Shown piece by piece: positions 24,630 through 32,268 of a DNA stretch of 64,000 bases. How positions within the stretch are numbered: the stretch's first letter is position 1; each line of letters begins with the position of its first letter. Made by a program: the position numbers and the translations under genes. The notes below the pieces were generated by a model. It made no database searches. It had not been told where the DNA came from and saw only the letters and a program-made list of their open reading frames with translations. Source of the stretch: Agarivorans aestuarii (GTDB lineage Bacteria > Pseudomonadota > Gammaproteobacteria > Enterobacterales > Celerinatantimonadaceae); NCBI RefSeq assembly GCF_019670125.1, contig NZ_AP023033.1:1434501-1498500 (forward strand), read 5' to 3'.

Positions 24630-26117
24630 TTATAGGTAACGATTTCGCAAGTGTTGCTCGAAGTAGCGGGTGTTTAACGTTTCCCCGGTAGCCCGGCTAA
24701 CCAGCTCATCGGTGTCGTAAATACTGGCTTGTGACCAAATATTTTGTTGTAGCCACGCAAATACTTCATCGTAGTTACCCTTTGCCACCGCTTGCGGTGT
24801 ATCGGGGTTGGCTTTAACTAATGCGGCGTGAAATTGTGCCGCGTACATTGCGCCTAGTGAGTAAGAAGGGAAGTATCCAATTAACCCTGCTGGCCAATGC
24901 ACATCTTGCATGCAGCCATCACGATAATTTCCTTTGGTAGACAAACCTAAATACTGTTGCATTTTTTTATCCCACAACTCAGGGATATCTGCCACTTTAA
25001 TATTTTGGTTGATTAGGTCGCGCTCTAGCTCGTAACGCAACATAACATGGGCAGGATAAGTCAGCTCATCGGCGTCTACTCGAATATAACCCGGCTTAAC
25101 ACTTAAATAGTGCTGCTTTAGTTCTTCAAGTTGCATTGGCTTCTGCTGGCATAAGTGCTGATTAACTAAGGGTAATAGTTGCTCAACAAAGGCTTGGCTG
25201 CGGCCTAATTGCATTTCAAAGAATAAACTTTGGCTCTCGTGTATACCCATAGAACGTGCTTGTCCCACCGGTAAATCAAGATAATCTAGCGGAAGGTTTT
25301 GTTCATACCTTGCGTGACCTGTTTCGTGCACAATGCCCATTAATGAACGGGTGAAATCTTCATCTTCGTAACGCGTGGTTATACGTACATCACTGGGCAC
25401 TCCGCCACAGAACGGGTGAGCGCTTACATCCAATCTACCGTGTTTAAAGTTAAACTGTAGTTTTTCCATCACCGCTAAACCTAGCTCTTTCTGCTGCTCG
25501 CTAGGGAAGGGGCCGTTAAGGCTTAGCGCTGGCCAGTTGGCTTGTTTTTCGACTACTTGAGTAATCAGCTCCGGTAGCCAAGATTGCAGCTCACCAAATA
25601 CTTTATCTAAGCGCTGCATTTGCATGCCAGGCTCGTATAAATCAAGCATCGCATCATAAGGGTTTAAGCCGGTTTTATCGGCGCGAATCTGCGCTTCCTC
25701 AATGGCCAGTTGCATTACCGCTTGTAAGTTAACTTGGAAGGCTTTCCAATCGTTGGCACCGCGCTGGTCACGCCAGGCATGCTCACAATGCGCAGTGGCC
25801 AGTGATTTAGCCTTAACTAAATCAGCAGGAAGGGCGGTTTGGTTGCGCCAGCTGCGGGTCATTTCACGTAGCGCCGCTTGCTGAATGGGGTTCAGGTTTT
25901 GCTGCGCGGCTTGTTGCAGCCATTCTTCCATTTCTGGGCGAGTGGATTTTTCATGAATGATAACTGCCAGCTCTGCTAAAGCTTCGGCCCGTGCTTGATT
26001 ACCGCCATCTGGCATCATAGTGGCTTGATCCCAGCCACAAATTGAATTTAGGTGAGAGAGCTTAGACAAATGTTTAAAGTGCTCACAGAGCTGTTGATAA
26101 GCAGTTTGCTTAGTCAT
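24630..26117 (-). CDS. M32-family metallocarboxypeptidase (carboxypeptidase Taq type)
   Basis: Cytoplasmic metallopeptidase of 495 residues that removes C-terminal residues from peptides. The zinc motif is HETGH (His264, Glu265, His268), with the third ligand Glu294 in GIHESQSLFFE. Conserved family stretches include DVRITTRYEDEDF and the C-terminal YPAHVMLRYELERDLI. Length matches the family (about 490-500). It starts 13 bp after the Smr-protein stop, so the two may be cotranscribed. Confidence 0.94.
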   Translation of the reverse strand: MTKQTAYQQLCEHFKHLSKLSHLNSICGWDQATMMPDGGNQARAEALAELAVIIHEKSTRPEMEEWLQQAAQQNLNPIQQAALREMTRSWRNQTALPADLVKAKSLATAHCEHAWRDQRGANDWKAFQVNLQAVMQLAIEEAQIRADKTGLNPYDAMLDLYEPGMQMQRLDKVFGELQSWLPELITQVVEKQANWPALSLNGPFPSEQQKELGLAVMEKLQFNFKHGRLDVSAHPFCGGVPSDVRITTRYEDEDFTRSLMGIVHETGHARYEQNLPLDYLDLPVGQARSMGIHESQSLFFEMQLGRSQAFVEQLLPLVNQHLCQQKPMQLEELKQHYLSVKPGYIRVDADELTYPAHVMLRYELERDLINQNIKVADIPELWDKKMQQYLGLSTKGNYRDGCMQDVHWPAGLIGYFPSYSLGAMYAAQFHAALVKANPDTPQAVAKGNYDEVFAWLQQNIWSQASIYDTDELVSRATGETLNTRYFEQHLRNRYL

Positions 26118-26130
26118 AGTGATTCCTAGC

Positions 26131-26706
26131 TTAGGCTAAACGGCGAGCGTGACGCTCACGGTTATCGAGTTTTTGTAACTCACTTTTTTTAAGTAGTACG
26201 TATATGGCGCCAGTGCCGCCGTGCATTGTTTGGGCGCTATGAATGGCCAGCACTGCATCTATTTGTGGTAACCATTGGCTCACGTAGCTTTTTAGTAAGG
26301 CGGGTGGATCACTGTTGTGGCCTTTGCCCGGAATGATTAAGGCGCTGCGGATATTGAGTTGTTGGCACTGTTTAATAAAACTAATGATCTCGCTACGGGC
26401 TTTTTCTAGGCGAAATTTATGCAAATCCAACTTGGCTTGAATTTCATATTTACCTAAACGTAGTTTTTTAAACACTCCCTGCTGTAAGCCGGACTTTTTG
26501 AAAGACACCACATCGTCGGGGTGCAGTAAGGTCACATTCTCTAAAGAAAGGTAATCTTGAGATGTTGCCATGTGTTCAGCAGCGGCCTGTTGCCTTGCTT
26601 GTTTTGCGGCTTCGTTAAGGCTATCGCCAGCCGATACCACGGCATCTTGCTTTAAGGGTTTTATTCCAGCCACTTCCTGCTGGAATAGATCAAATTCATC
26701 AGACAT
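26131..26706 (-). CDS. smrA: Smr-domain protein (SmrA-like DNA endonuclease)
   Basis: Protein of 191 residues with a C-terminal Smr domain (about 85-170): LDLHKFRLEKARSEIISFI, the core IIPGKGHNSDPP, and the end motif AQTMHGGTGAIYVLL. Smr proteins nick DNA or RNA; E. coli SmrA is a weak nickase. The N-terminal half is polar and probably disordered. The ATG at 26706 has AGGAG seven bases upstream, so the upstream in-frame Met is not used. Confidence 0.88.
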   Translation of the reverse strand: MSDEFDLFQQEVAGIKPLKQDAVVSAGDSLNEAAKQARQQAAAEHMATSQDYLSLENVTLLHPDDVVSFKKSGLQQGVFKKLRLGKYEIQAKLDLHKFRLEKARSEIISFIKQCQQLNIRSALIIPGKGHNSDPPALLKSYVSQWLPQIDAVLAIHSAQTMHGGTGAIYVLLKKSELQKLDNRERHARRLA

Positions 26707-26778
26707 AAAAGAACTCCTGAACAACGAAGTTCCTTCTTTATAGATGAGAGCAGGCAGCGGTGCAACCGCTGCGTAGGC

Positions 26779-26922
26779 TTATTTTTGCTGAGGGTCGCTT
26801 TGGCGGATTTTTTTCAAGAAATAAAACGTATAAAAGCCCATCAAAGCAATGGTGGTGGCTATCACCGTAATCGACATTAATCCAATGCTATTGCCAAAGA
26901 GTAAATCTAACCAAAGTTCCAT
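26779..26922 (-). CDS. DUF3149-like single-pass membrane microprotein
   Basis: A 47-residue protein starting MELWLDLLFGNSIGLMSI, with one membrane helix (about residues 12-36) and a short basic tail KKIRQSDPQQK. The strong ribosome site AAGGAGG precedes the ATG at 26922. The N-terminal pattern MELWLDLLFGN matches the DUF3149 family of gammaproteobacteria as I recall it; its function is unknown. It lies alone between the Smr and TraB/GumN genes, all on the minus strand. Confidence 0.85.
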   Translation of the reverse strand: MELWLDLLFGNSIGLMSITVIATTIALMGFYTFYFLKKIRQSDPQQK

Positions 26923-26990
26923 TGCTAAACCTCCTTTTAAGTAGGAGCATTTAGCATAATTTGCTCAAGTAAAAGTCAAATTGATGTTGG

Positions 26991-27866
26991 TCAATTTGTC
27001 GCCGGATCAACTTCACGGATTGAGTAACCGAGTTTTTTAAGCTCATCGAGCAAACCCTGTTCTCCATATAAGTGCATAGCTCCTACTACCACAAAACTGG
27101 TATTGCTTAGGCCGGTAAGTTGTTGCATCCATTTACGGTTGCGTTCAAATAGCAGCTTATCTAATACATATTCGGCGTCGTGTTGAAACATAGGGTCATC
27201 GTTAAGTAACGCCAATAGCTTTTGATTTTCGCCGTTATTCCAGTGGCTAACTAGTTGGTTGAACAAACTAGGGACTTGCTCAAAGTCATCTAAGGTTTGC
27301 TCTAATAACGGAACTTGAATGCTAGCTAAGCTACTTAAGGCTTCTATTTGATCGGCAAAGCTCTCTAATTGATGTATGGCTAGCTGACTTTGTTGCGCTC
27401 GTTGAATAAAGTGCAAATCAAGTCCCAACTCAGGCTCAAAGCCTAGCGCCTGCATTTGTAATTGGCTCAGTACCACCGCTACATACCAGGGCTGCATGGT
27501 GTTAAAAATAGAAGGTGAGATCCCAAGCTGTTGGCTACGCAGTTCAAGTTGCTCTAAATAGTCTGGGCTTATTTTATCTGCAAGGTTTTCACCATTAGGC
27601 AGCTGGCTAGCGTGCTGTAATAACAGTTGGTCGCTACTTGAAATAGACGATACGTCCATTTCTATCACTAAACGCTCACTGTGTTCATAGGCATCAATAA
27701 AGGGTTTAGGCAAGGGATAAAATGCTTCGCTGCCTAGATGAATAGAGCCAAACAAGTAGAGCTGCTGCTGGTCTTTACTGGCTAACCAAAGAGAGGGTTC
27801 TGCAGCTATTTGGCTGCTAGAAAACAGCAGCAATAAAGTGCTTAAGCGATTAAGCCAAGGTTTCAT
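26991..27866 (-). CDS. TraB/GumN family protein, secreted
   Basis: Protein of 291 residues with a signal peptide (about 1-22, ending in IAAEP) and a TraB/GumN domain: YLFGSIHLGSEAFYPLP near the N-terminus and the C-terminal FVVVGAMHLYGEQGLLDELKK-type GAxHL motif. The two conserved Gly-x-x-His motifs suggest a metal-dependent enzyme related to the Tiki proteases; activity of the bacterial proteins is not established. It is probably periplasmic. Palindromic elements lie in its upstream region. Confidence 0.88.
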   Translation of the reverse strand: MKPWLNRLSTLLLLFSSSQIAAEPSLWLASKDQQQLYLFGSIHLGSEAFYPLPKPFIDAYEHSERLVIEMDVSSISSSDQLLLQHASQLPNGENLADKISPDYLEQLELRSQQLGISPSIFNTMQPWYVAVVLSQLQMQALGFEPELGLDLHFIQRAQQSQLAIHQLESFADQIEALSSLASIQVPLLEQTLDDFEQVPSLFNQLVSHWNNGENQKLLALLNDDPMFQHDAEYVLDKLLFERNRKWMQQLTGLSNTSFVVVGAMHLYGEQGLLDELKKLGYSIREVDPATN

Positions 27867-28194
27867 AGTTTATCCATGCTTAGGAACAGAAAACTACTTT
27901 AGCATGAGTCGCTTAAGTGGTGACAAGAGACTGTTGACCTTTCGAGCTGACTTTTGCAGCAATTTGTGGCTTATTTATACAAGACAGAGGCTTCAAAGTG
28001 TAGCTAGCCTACATGAGAGGCTGATAACGTAGTAGAAATAAGCCACAAACCCTGCCCGAAGGGGGCGGCTAAAATTGTTTTATGCTTTGTTAAGGCGCAT
28101 TTACCTAGAATGCTAGGCTACACAAGCCTTACCGCGCCTAAAACGATTTTTCCTCGAACAAAATTTAACCGCGAAAGTTCAATAGCCCCTAGCT
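27867..28194. repeat. Intergenic region with two adjacent palindromic elements
   Basis: No gene is visible. Element one spans 27963-28049 (87 bp) and is bounded by a perfect 14-bp inverted repeat, TTTGTGGCTTATTT and AAATAAGCCACAAA. Element two spans 28070-28151 (82 bp): outer arms TAAAATTGTTTTA and TAAAACGATTTTT pair with G-T allowance, and inner arms AGGCGC/GCGCCT and CTAG/CTAG fold further. Both may be small mobile palindromes or structured RNA in the leader of the TraB/GumN gene. Confidence 0.45.
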
Positions 28195-29028
28195 TTAGCC
28201 TTTTTTAAGGACGTTATCGAGTAGCGATACTGGCAGTATTCGGCGTAGCCAAGCAAACAAGTGAGTCGGAAAGGTAACATAGTAGCGTGCTTTAGCTTGA
28301 GGCTTTTCGAGGGCATGAACTAGCGCCTTATATACAGCGCTGGCGGGCAGGGTAAATTTGCTGCTTGGTCCTTCTTGCTCTAGGCGCTGCAGAGTTTGTT
28401 GGTAAGCATGTTGGTGCCGAGTGTTGTTGGCATCAATGTGTTGTTCAAAAGCAGCTTTGGCATTTTTTCGAAACAAGCTGGTTATTGGGCCAGGCTCGAT
28501 CAATGAGACTTGAATGGGGGTGTCGGCTAATTCTAAACGCAGGGTATCGGTGTAGCCTTCTAGAGCGAACTTACTGGCGTTGTAGGCTCCGCGATATTTC
28601 ATGGCAACTAAGCCAAGTACCGAACTGTTTTGAATAATCCGCCCGTGTTGCTGCTGGAGCATATGAGCGACTGCTAAACGGCTTAAGTGATGCCAGCCAA
28701 ATAGATTGGTTTCAAACTGTTGGCGTAGTGCTTGAGTGGGCAGATCTTCCAGTGCGCCGGGTTGGCCATAGGCACCATTGTTAAACAAAGCATCTATTTT
28801 ACCATTAGCCAAGGTAAGCGCTTGTTGCCAGCCTTGTTCAATAGAACTTTGGTTATCTAAATCCAATACAACACATTGCAAGCCACTTTCTTGTAGTGTT
28901 TTCACATCCTCAGCTTTACGGCAAGAGGCGATAACAGTGTAGCCGCGCTGTTGTAACTCTTGAGCGCAATAAAGGCCAATGCCGCTACTACACCCAGTGA
29001 TTAAAATGCTATTGATTGGTTTGCTCAA
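28195..29028 (-). CDS. SDR-family oxidoreductase, YbbO-like
   Basis: SDR of 277 residues with cofactor motif TGCSSGIG (12-19), NNGAYG, catalytic Ser in NSSVLGLVA, and Tyr-x3-Lys in GAYNASKFALEG, followed by SLIEPGPI. It aligns well with E. coli YbbO, an NADP-linked aldehyde reductase. It starts with TTG in a 4-base TTGA overlap with the upstream PilZ gene, so it is translationally coupled to it. The coupling to a c-di-GMP receptor is unusual but may be only operon convenience. Confidence 0.88.
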   Translation of the reverse strand: MSKPINSILITGCSSGIGLYCAQELQQRGYTVIASCRKAEDVKTLQESGLQCVVLDLDNQSSIEQGWQQALTLANGKIDALFNNGAYGQPGALEDLPTQALRQQFETNLFGWHHLSRLAVAHMLQQQHGRIIQNSSVLGLVAMKYRGAYNASKFALEGYTDTLRLELADTPIQVSLIEPGPITSLFRKNAKAAFEQHIDANNTRHQHAYQQTLQRLEQEGPSSKFTLPASAVYKALVHALEKPQAKARYYVTFPTHLFAWLRRILPVSLLDNVLKKG

Positions 29029-29693
29029 GCAATGCTCTGTATTTTCTTTTCGTAGGCTTTATCAACAAGTTGATATTCAATTTGCTGATTAACAAGCTCG
29101 TAATCTTGAACAAATTGACAGCCCAGTGCAAATTCATTTCGCTCATTAGGGGTATTTTTTACTTGGCAGGTAAGAATCACTGGCTCATCGCGCTTAGGAA
29201 AGCGGGTTTGTAGTTGTAAGTTCTTGTCTTTTAATACACTAATGTTGAACTTGTTGGCGGCGCTTGGCACAAACTTGCAACCACGCTCCGAGATGTCTTT
29301 TAATACACCGCGCAATACATGCTTGGAATCAAGGTGTAAAGTTGCTGGCTGATAACACTCATAACGGTCATATTTACGCAGTGGCATAGACATAACGTTT
29401 TGTGGGTATTGTAAAATCATCCAGCGTGCCGGTTCATTAATTAGAGCCACAATTTCAGAGCGGAAGGCGATGAGCTTACCGTCCCAGTGAAAGCGAGCAT
29501 TTACTTCGCAGCCTTCACTAATAAGGTTGATGCCAGTACTTGAGTCGGCACTATTAAGGCGGCAAATAATGTAGCTCTTTTTGTCTACGCCTATCCAGTA
29601 GCCCTTATAGTCAGCGGCTTTTTTAAAGCGTGTGGTAATACTTAGACTAATTCCGCAGTTTGGCGGCACTTTGTGAAACTGTACTTGATCCAT
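29025..29693 (-). CDS. PilZ-domain c-di-GMP receptor (YcgR-like)
   Basis: Protein of 222 residues with an N-terminal YcgR-type domain (about 1-100) and a C-terminal PilZ domain (about 105-210). The c-di-GMP motif RxxxR appears as Arg-Lys-Tyr-Asp-Arg (RKYDRYEC) and the D/NxSxxG motif as DISERG; both are intact. It probably binds c-di-GMP and acts on flagellar motility or another surface target. It is first in a two-gene unit with the YbbO-like SDR. Confidence 0.88.
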   Translation of the reverse strand: MDQVQFHKVPPNCGISLSITTRFKKAADYKGYWIGVDKKSYIICRLNSADSSTGINLISEGCEVNARFHWDGKLIAFRSEIVALINEPARWMILQYPQNVMSMPLRKYDRYECYQPATLHLDSKHVLRGVLKDISERGCKFVPSAANKFNISVLKDKNLQLQTRFPKRDEPVILTCQVKNTPNERNEFALGCQFVQDYELVNQQIEYQLVDKAYEKKIQSIA

Positions 29694-30067
29694 AAAGGTA
29701 AAACTTCAAATCCGTTTGTGCGGTGACTCAGGTTTGACCACTTAAGAATGTGATCAGTTGCGCAGATTCTAGCGGATTAATTATCAAAAAACATCTTGAA
29801 AATTCATTGGAGCAAACAAGTTCTATTAGTTTAAAACTCAATAGTAGAAAGGGCTAAATAAAGCTATGTTACATCAACACCTTATATTAGTAGCGGCGCA
29901 AAAGGCCTGTTAGCTTACTTGATAAGCAAAGCAGCCTTCGTTGAAAAGAATACTTAGGGAGAAGCTAAAATAGGGGCTATTACTTGATTCAAGCCGCGCT
30001 AATGATTTTAAGCTGTGACTAGCGAAGCCTTTGGCAATAGACCCCTATTGCTCGATTTTAAGTACCT
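29694..30067. repeat. Intergenic region with one palindromic element
   Basis: No coding sequence is visible in these 374 bp. At 29969-30049 an 81-bp stretch is bounded by AATAGGGGCTATT and AATAGACCCCTATT, an inverted repeat with one unpaired base. Its size resembles the elements at 27963-28151, but I see no shared sequence core. It directly follows the DUF1127 gene and could also serve as its transcript end. Confidence 0.4.
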
Positions 30068-30286
30068 CTAAGACTGCCAAAATGACTTATCCGCCTCTCG
30101 TAGCGCGTCTGCTCGATTTACACCAATGTCTTTCAATAAGTAATCTGGAAGTTTGGCTAACTCGCGACGGGTTTTGCGGCGTAACAGTAGAGCATCTATT
30201 TTTCCAATGATAAGCCTTAGGTTTAGTTTAATTGAAGTTAAACCTTGGCGTTGCGGGTCTGCTTTTGTATGGCTGATAATGTTCAT
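30068..30286 (-). CDS. DUF1127 small basic protein
   Basis: Protein of 72 residues with the DUF1127 (YjiS-like) motif at its C-terminus: RRELAKLPDYLLKDIGVNRADALREADKSFW. Such Arg-rich proteins bind RNA or act in phosphate and carbon metabolism in alphaproteobacteria; the role here is unknown. It is divergent from the LysR gene at 30382 with 95 bp between them. This arrangement of DUF1127 beside a GcvA-like LysR gene suggests direct regulation. Confidence 0.88.
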   Translation of the reverse strand: MNIISHTKADPQRQGLTSIKLNLRLIIGKIDALLLRRKTRRELAKLPDYLLKDIGVNRADALREADKSFWQS

Positions 30287-30381
30287 CTCTAAACTCCTTT
30301 GCTGCTGACGGTTAAAAAGTACGCTATATTGGGATTCACTGACAAACGACTTAAATTGACTCTTAGTTAAGGAAAACTTAA

Positions 30382-31344
30382 GTGAGTGAGCGAATGCCGC
30401 CCTTGCAAGGGCTTTATTACTTCTACTTGGCTGCAGAAATGGGCAGCTTTAAAGCTGCTGCAGAAAAGCTATTTGTAAGTGCAGCAGCAATGAGCCAGCA
30501 AATTCGCCAGTTGGAAGAAAGGATTGATGTGCAGCTGTTTGAGCGCCAGCACCGTAGGGTGGTGCTAACGCCAGAGGGTGAAACTTTGCATCACTATGCT
30601 AAGCAAGCATTTAGAAGCCTGCAGGATGGGGTGCGCCAAGTAAGCTTAGACCCTGATCCCAGCAGCATGTCTTTATCGGTGCTGCCGTCTTTTGCTCAGC
30701 ATTGGTTAGTACCGCGCTTAGGGGAGTTTAGTCAGCTACACCCAAATTTATCGGTAATGCTTATGCCAAAAAACAGCTTGATAGATTTTCGCCAAGACCG
30801 GGTGGATTTATGTGTTCGTTATGGATTAGGTGATTACCCTGGTTTGCAGGCCGATAAACTGATGGACGACCACCTATATCCGGTTTGTCATCCTTTGTAC
30901 TTAAAGCAGCACCCAGAGGTATGTTTAAATGATTTAAGTAAGCACACTCTCATTGACGACGCGAGGCCCGATATGAACTGGCAATATTGGCTAGAGTTGG
31001 CTGGTTTTAATTCAAGTGTGCCTAAAGCTAACTTATTGTATCAAGGGGCTCATGTAGTGATTGAAGGGGCCTTAGCGGTGCAGGGGATAGCATTGGTGAG
31101 GCACAGCTTAGCCTGGAAGTACATTCAGCAAGGCTTGTTGGTTAAGTTAGGCAATGTAGAAGTGAAACCGCGTTATCGCTATTACTTAGTTGCGCCAAAG
31201 CCTTATTTTAAACGAGAGAAAATCACCCAGTTTAGTGATTGGATAAACCAACAAGCACAGCAGTTTTGGCAAGAGAGTGAGTCACAGCGCAGCGTTAGTA
31301 CAATCGTTGAAGCACCACTAACAAAGGCTGAACTTAAGTGCTGA
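30382..31344 (+). CDS. LysR-family regulator, GcvA-like
   Basis: Protein of 320 residues with an N-terminal helix-turn-helix of the GcvA/AmpR type (GSFKAAAEKLFVSAAAMSQQ) and a substrate-binding domain with the GcvA-like stretch DLCVRYGLGDYPGL. The start is GTG at 30382, with AAGGA eight bases upstream. It is divergent from the DUF1127 gene. Effector unknown; the C-terminal 20 residues are polar and extra to the family. Confidence 0.9.
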   Translation: MSERMPPLQGLYYFYLAAEMGSFKAAAEKLFVSAAAMSQQIRQLEERIDVQLFERQHRRVVLTPEGETLHHYAKQAFRSLQDGVRQVSLDPDPSSMSLSVLPSFAQHWLVPRLGEFSQLHPNLSVMLMPKNSLIDFRQDRVDLCVRYGLGDYPGLQADKLMDDHLYPVCHPLYLKQHPEVCLNDLSKHTLIDDARPDMNWQYWLELAGFNSSVPKANLLYQGAHVVIEGALAVQGIALVRHSLAWKYIQQGLLVKLGNVEVKPRYRYYLVAPKPYFKREKITQFSDWINQQAQQFWQESESQRSVSTIVEAPLTKAELKC

Positions 31345-31350
31345 AAGCAA

Positions 31351-31377
31351 AAAGCCCTGTGTGTAAACAAGGGCTTT
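31351..31377. terminator. Bidirectional intrinsic terminator
   Basis: AAAGCCCT (31351-31358) and AGGGCTTT (31370-31377) pair across an 11-nt loop, between the convergent LysR and DUF3108 genes. Confidence 0.7.
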
Positions 31378-31392
31378 AGTGGACTGAGTTGC

Positions 31393-32145
31393 TTAGTTGC
31401 TCAGTTTTATTTGGTTCTTAGCCGGTTGCTTAGCTAGCATTGGCTTATCTGGCTCAACAATGTCTATTCGGGTGGCTTCTAAGGTGGCCCAGCTTTTACC
31501 ATTGCGGATAATTTCTGCTTTTACTAAGTGATAATCTAATTCTGGCGCTAACCACAACCAAGTGCTGCGACCTTCGCGTTTTTTCTGCTCCACTTTTAGC
31601 GCTTCAAAGGTGCCGAGTATGGTTTCTACGGTTTCTTCGGCGACTACAGTGAAGCGATAGTTATCCACTTCATCAATCACATTGTAGTGATAGTCTAAAT
31701 CCGTTAGGCCTTTCTTTAAGTCGTTTTGTAACTGCACCGAGAACCCCGCCGCATCCATTAACTGGTGCACGTTGTCTGGCGCTTCAAAATGGTGTCTTTC
31801 ACCATCTACGTCAACGATTAGGCCGCCTTTACGATCAGGGTGTCCGGTCACGTTAGTGGTGGAGAAAAGGCTACTTTGTTTGAGCACAAAACCTAAGGTT
31901 TTTACGTCTTGCTGGTGATAGGTGAAGCGGGAAGTATCATCGTACTTTAAGCCGCCAGCCAAGGCAGTGCCGATGCTTTTTATCTGAAAGGTATCATTAC
32001 CCAAGTCAATCAGTTGGCGGTAGCCCTTGGCAATTGGGATGCCTTTGAAGTCTGCCCGATATTCAGCCTCAAAGGGTAGAACCTCTGCAAGGCCAGTGCT
32101 ACTAAATAGCAAAGCTGAAAATGCAATAGCTTTTGAATACGACAT
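31393..32145 (-). CDS. DUF3108 secreted protein
   Basis: Protein of 250 residues with a signal peptide (about 1-20, ending in TGLAEV) and a DUF3108 domain: LPFEAEYRADFKGIPIAKGYRQL, then a central GGLKYDDTSRF, and WLAPELDYHLVKAEI near the end. It is probably a beta-rich periplasmic protein; function unknown. The ATG at 32145 has GAGG at 8-base spacing and gives a proper signal peptide, unlike the ATG six codons upstream. It lies downstream of adhE but is separated by a terminator. Confidence 0.85.
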   Translation of the reverse strand: MSYSKAIAFSALLFSSTGLAEVLPFEAEYRADFKGIPIAKGYRQLIDLGNDTFQIKSIGTALAGGLKYDDTSRFTYHQQDVKTLGFVLKQSSLFSTTNVTGHPDRKGGLIVDVDGERHHFEAPDNVHQLMDAAGFSVQLQNDLKKGLTDLDYHYNVIDEVDNYRFTVVAEETVETILGTFEALKVEQKKREGRSTWLWLAPELDYHLVKAEIIRNGKSWATLEATRIDIVEPDKPMLAKQPAKNQIKLSN

Positions 32146-32224
32146 AACATTAACCTCAAACATCTTCGACTAATTATAGCTGCCATAGTATGACAAAGCT
32201 TAGCGCGAAAATGAAAATAAAAAA

Positions 32225-32246
32225 AAGGCCCCGTAAACGGAGCCTT
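32225..32246 (-). terminator. Intrinsic terminator of adhE
   Basis: AAGGCCCCG and CGGAGCCTT pair with one mismatch around a TAAA loop. The long A run on its left gives the minus strand a T tract, so it ends the adhE transcript 22 bp after the stop codon. Confidence 0.8.
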
Positions 32247-32268
32247 AGTATTCAGCGCTTTTTAACGA

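Noticed and set aside
27963-28049. Possible integron attC site
   Set aside because: The palindrome lacks the RYYYAAC and GTTRRRY ends, and there is no integrase or cassette array.
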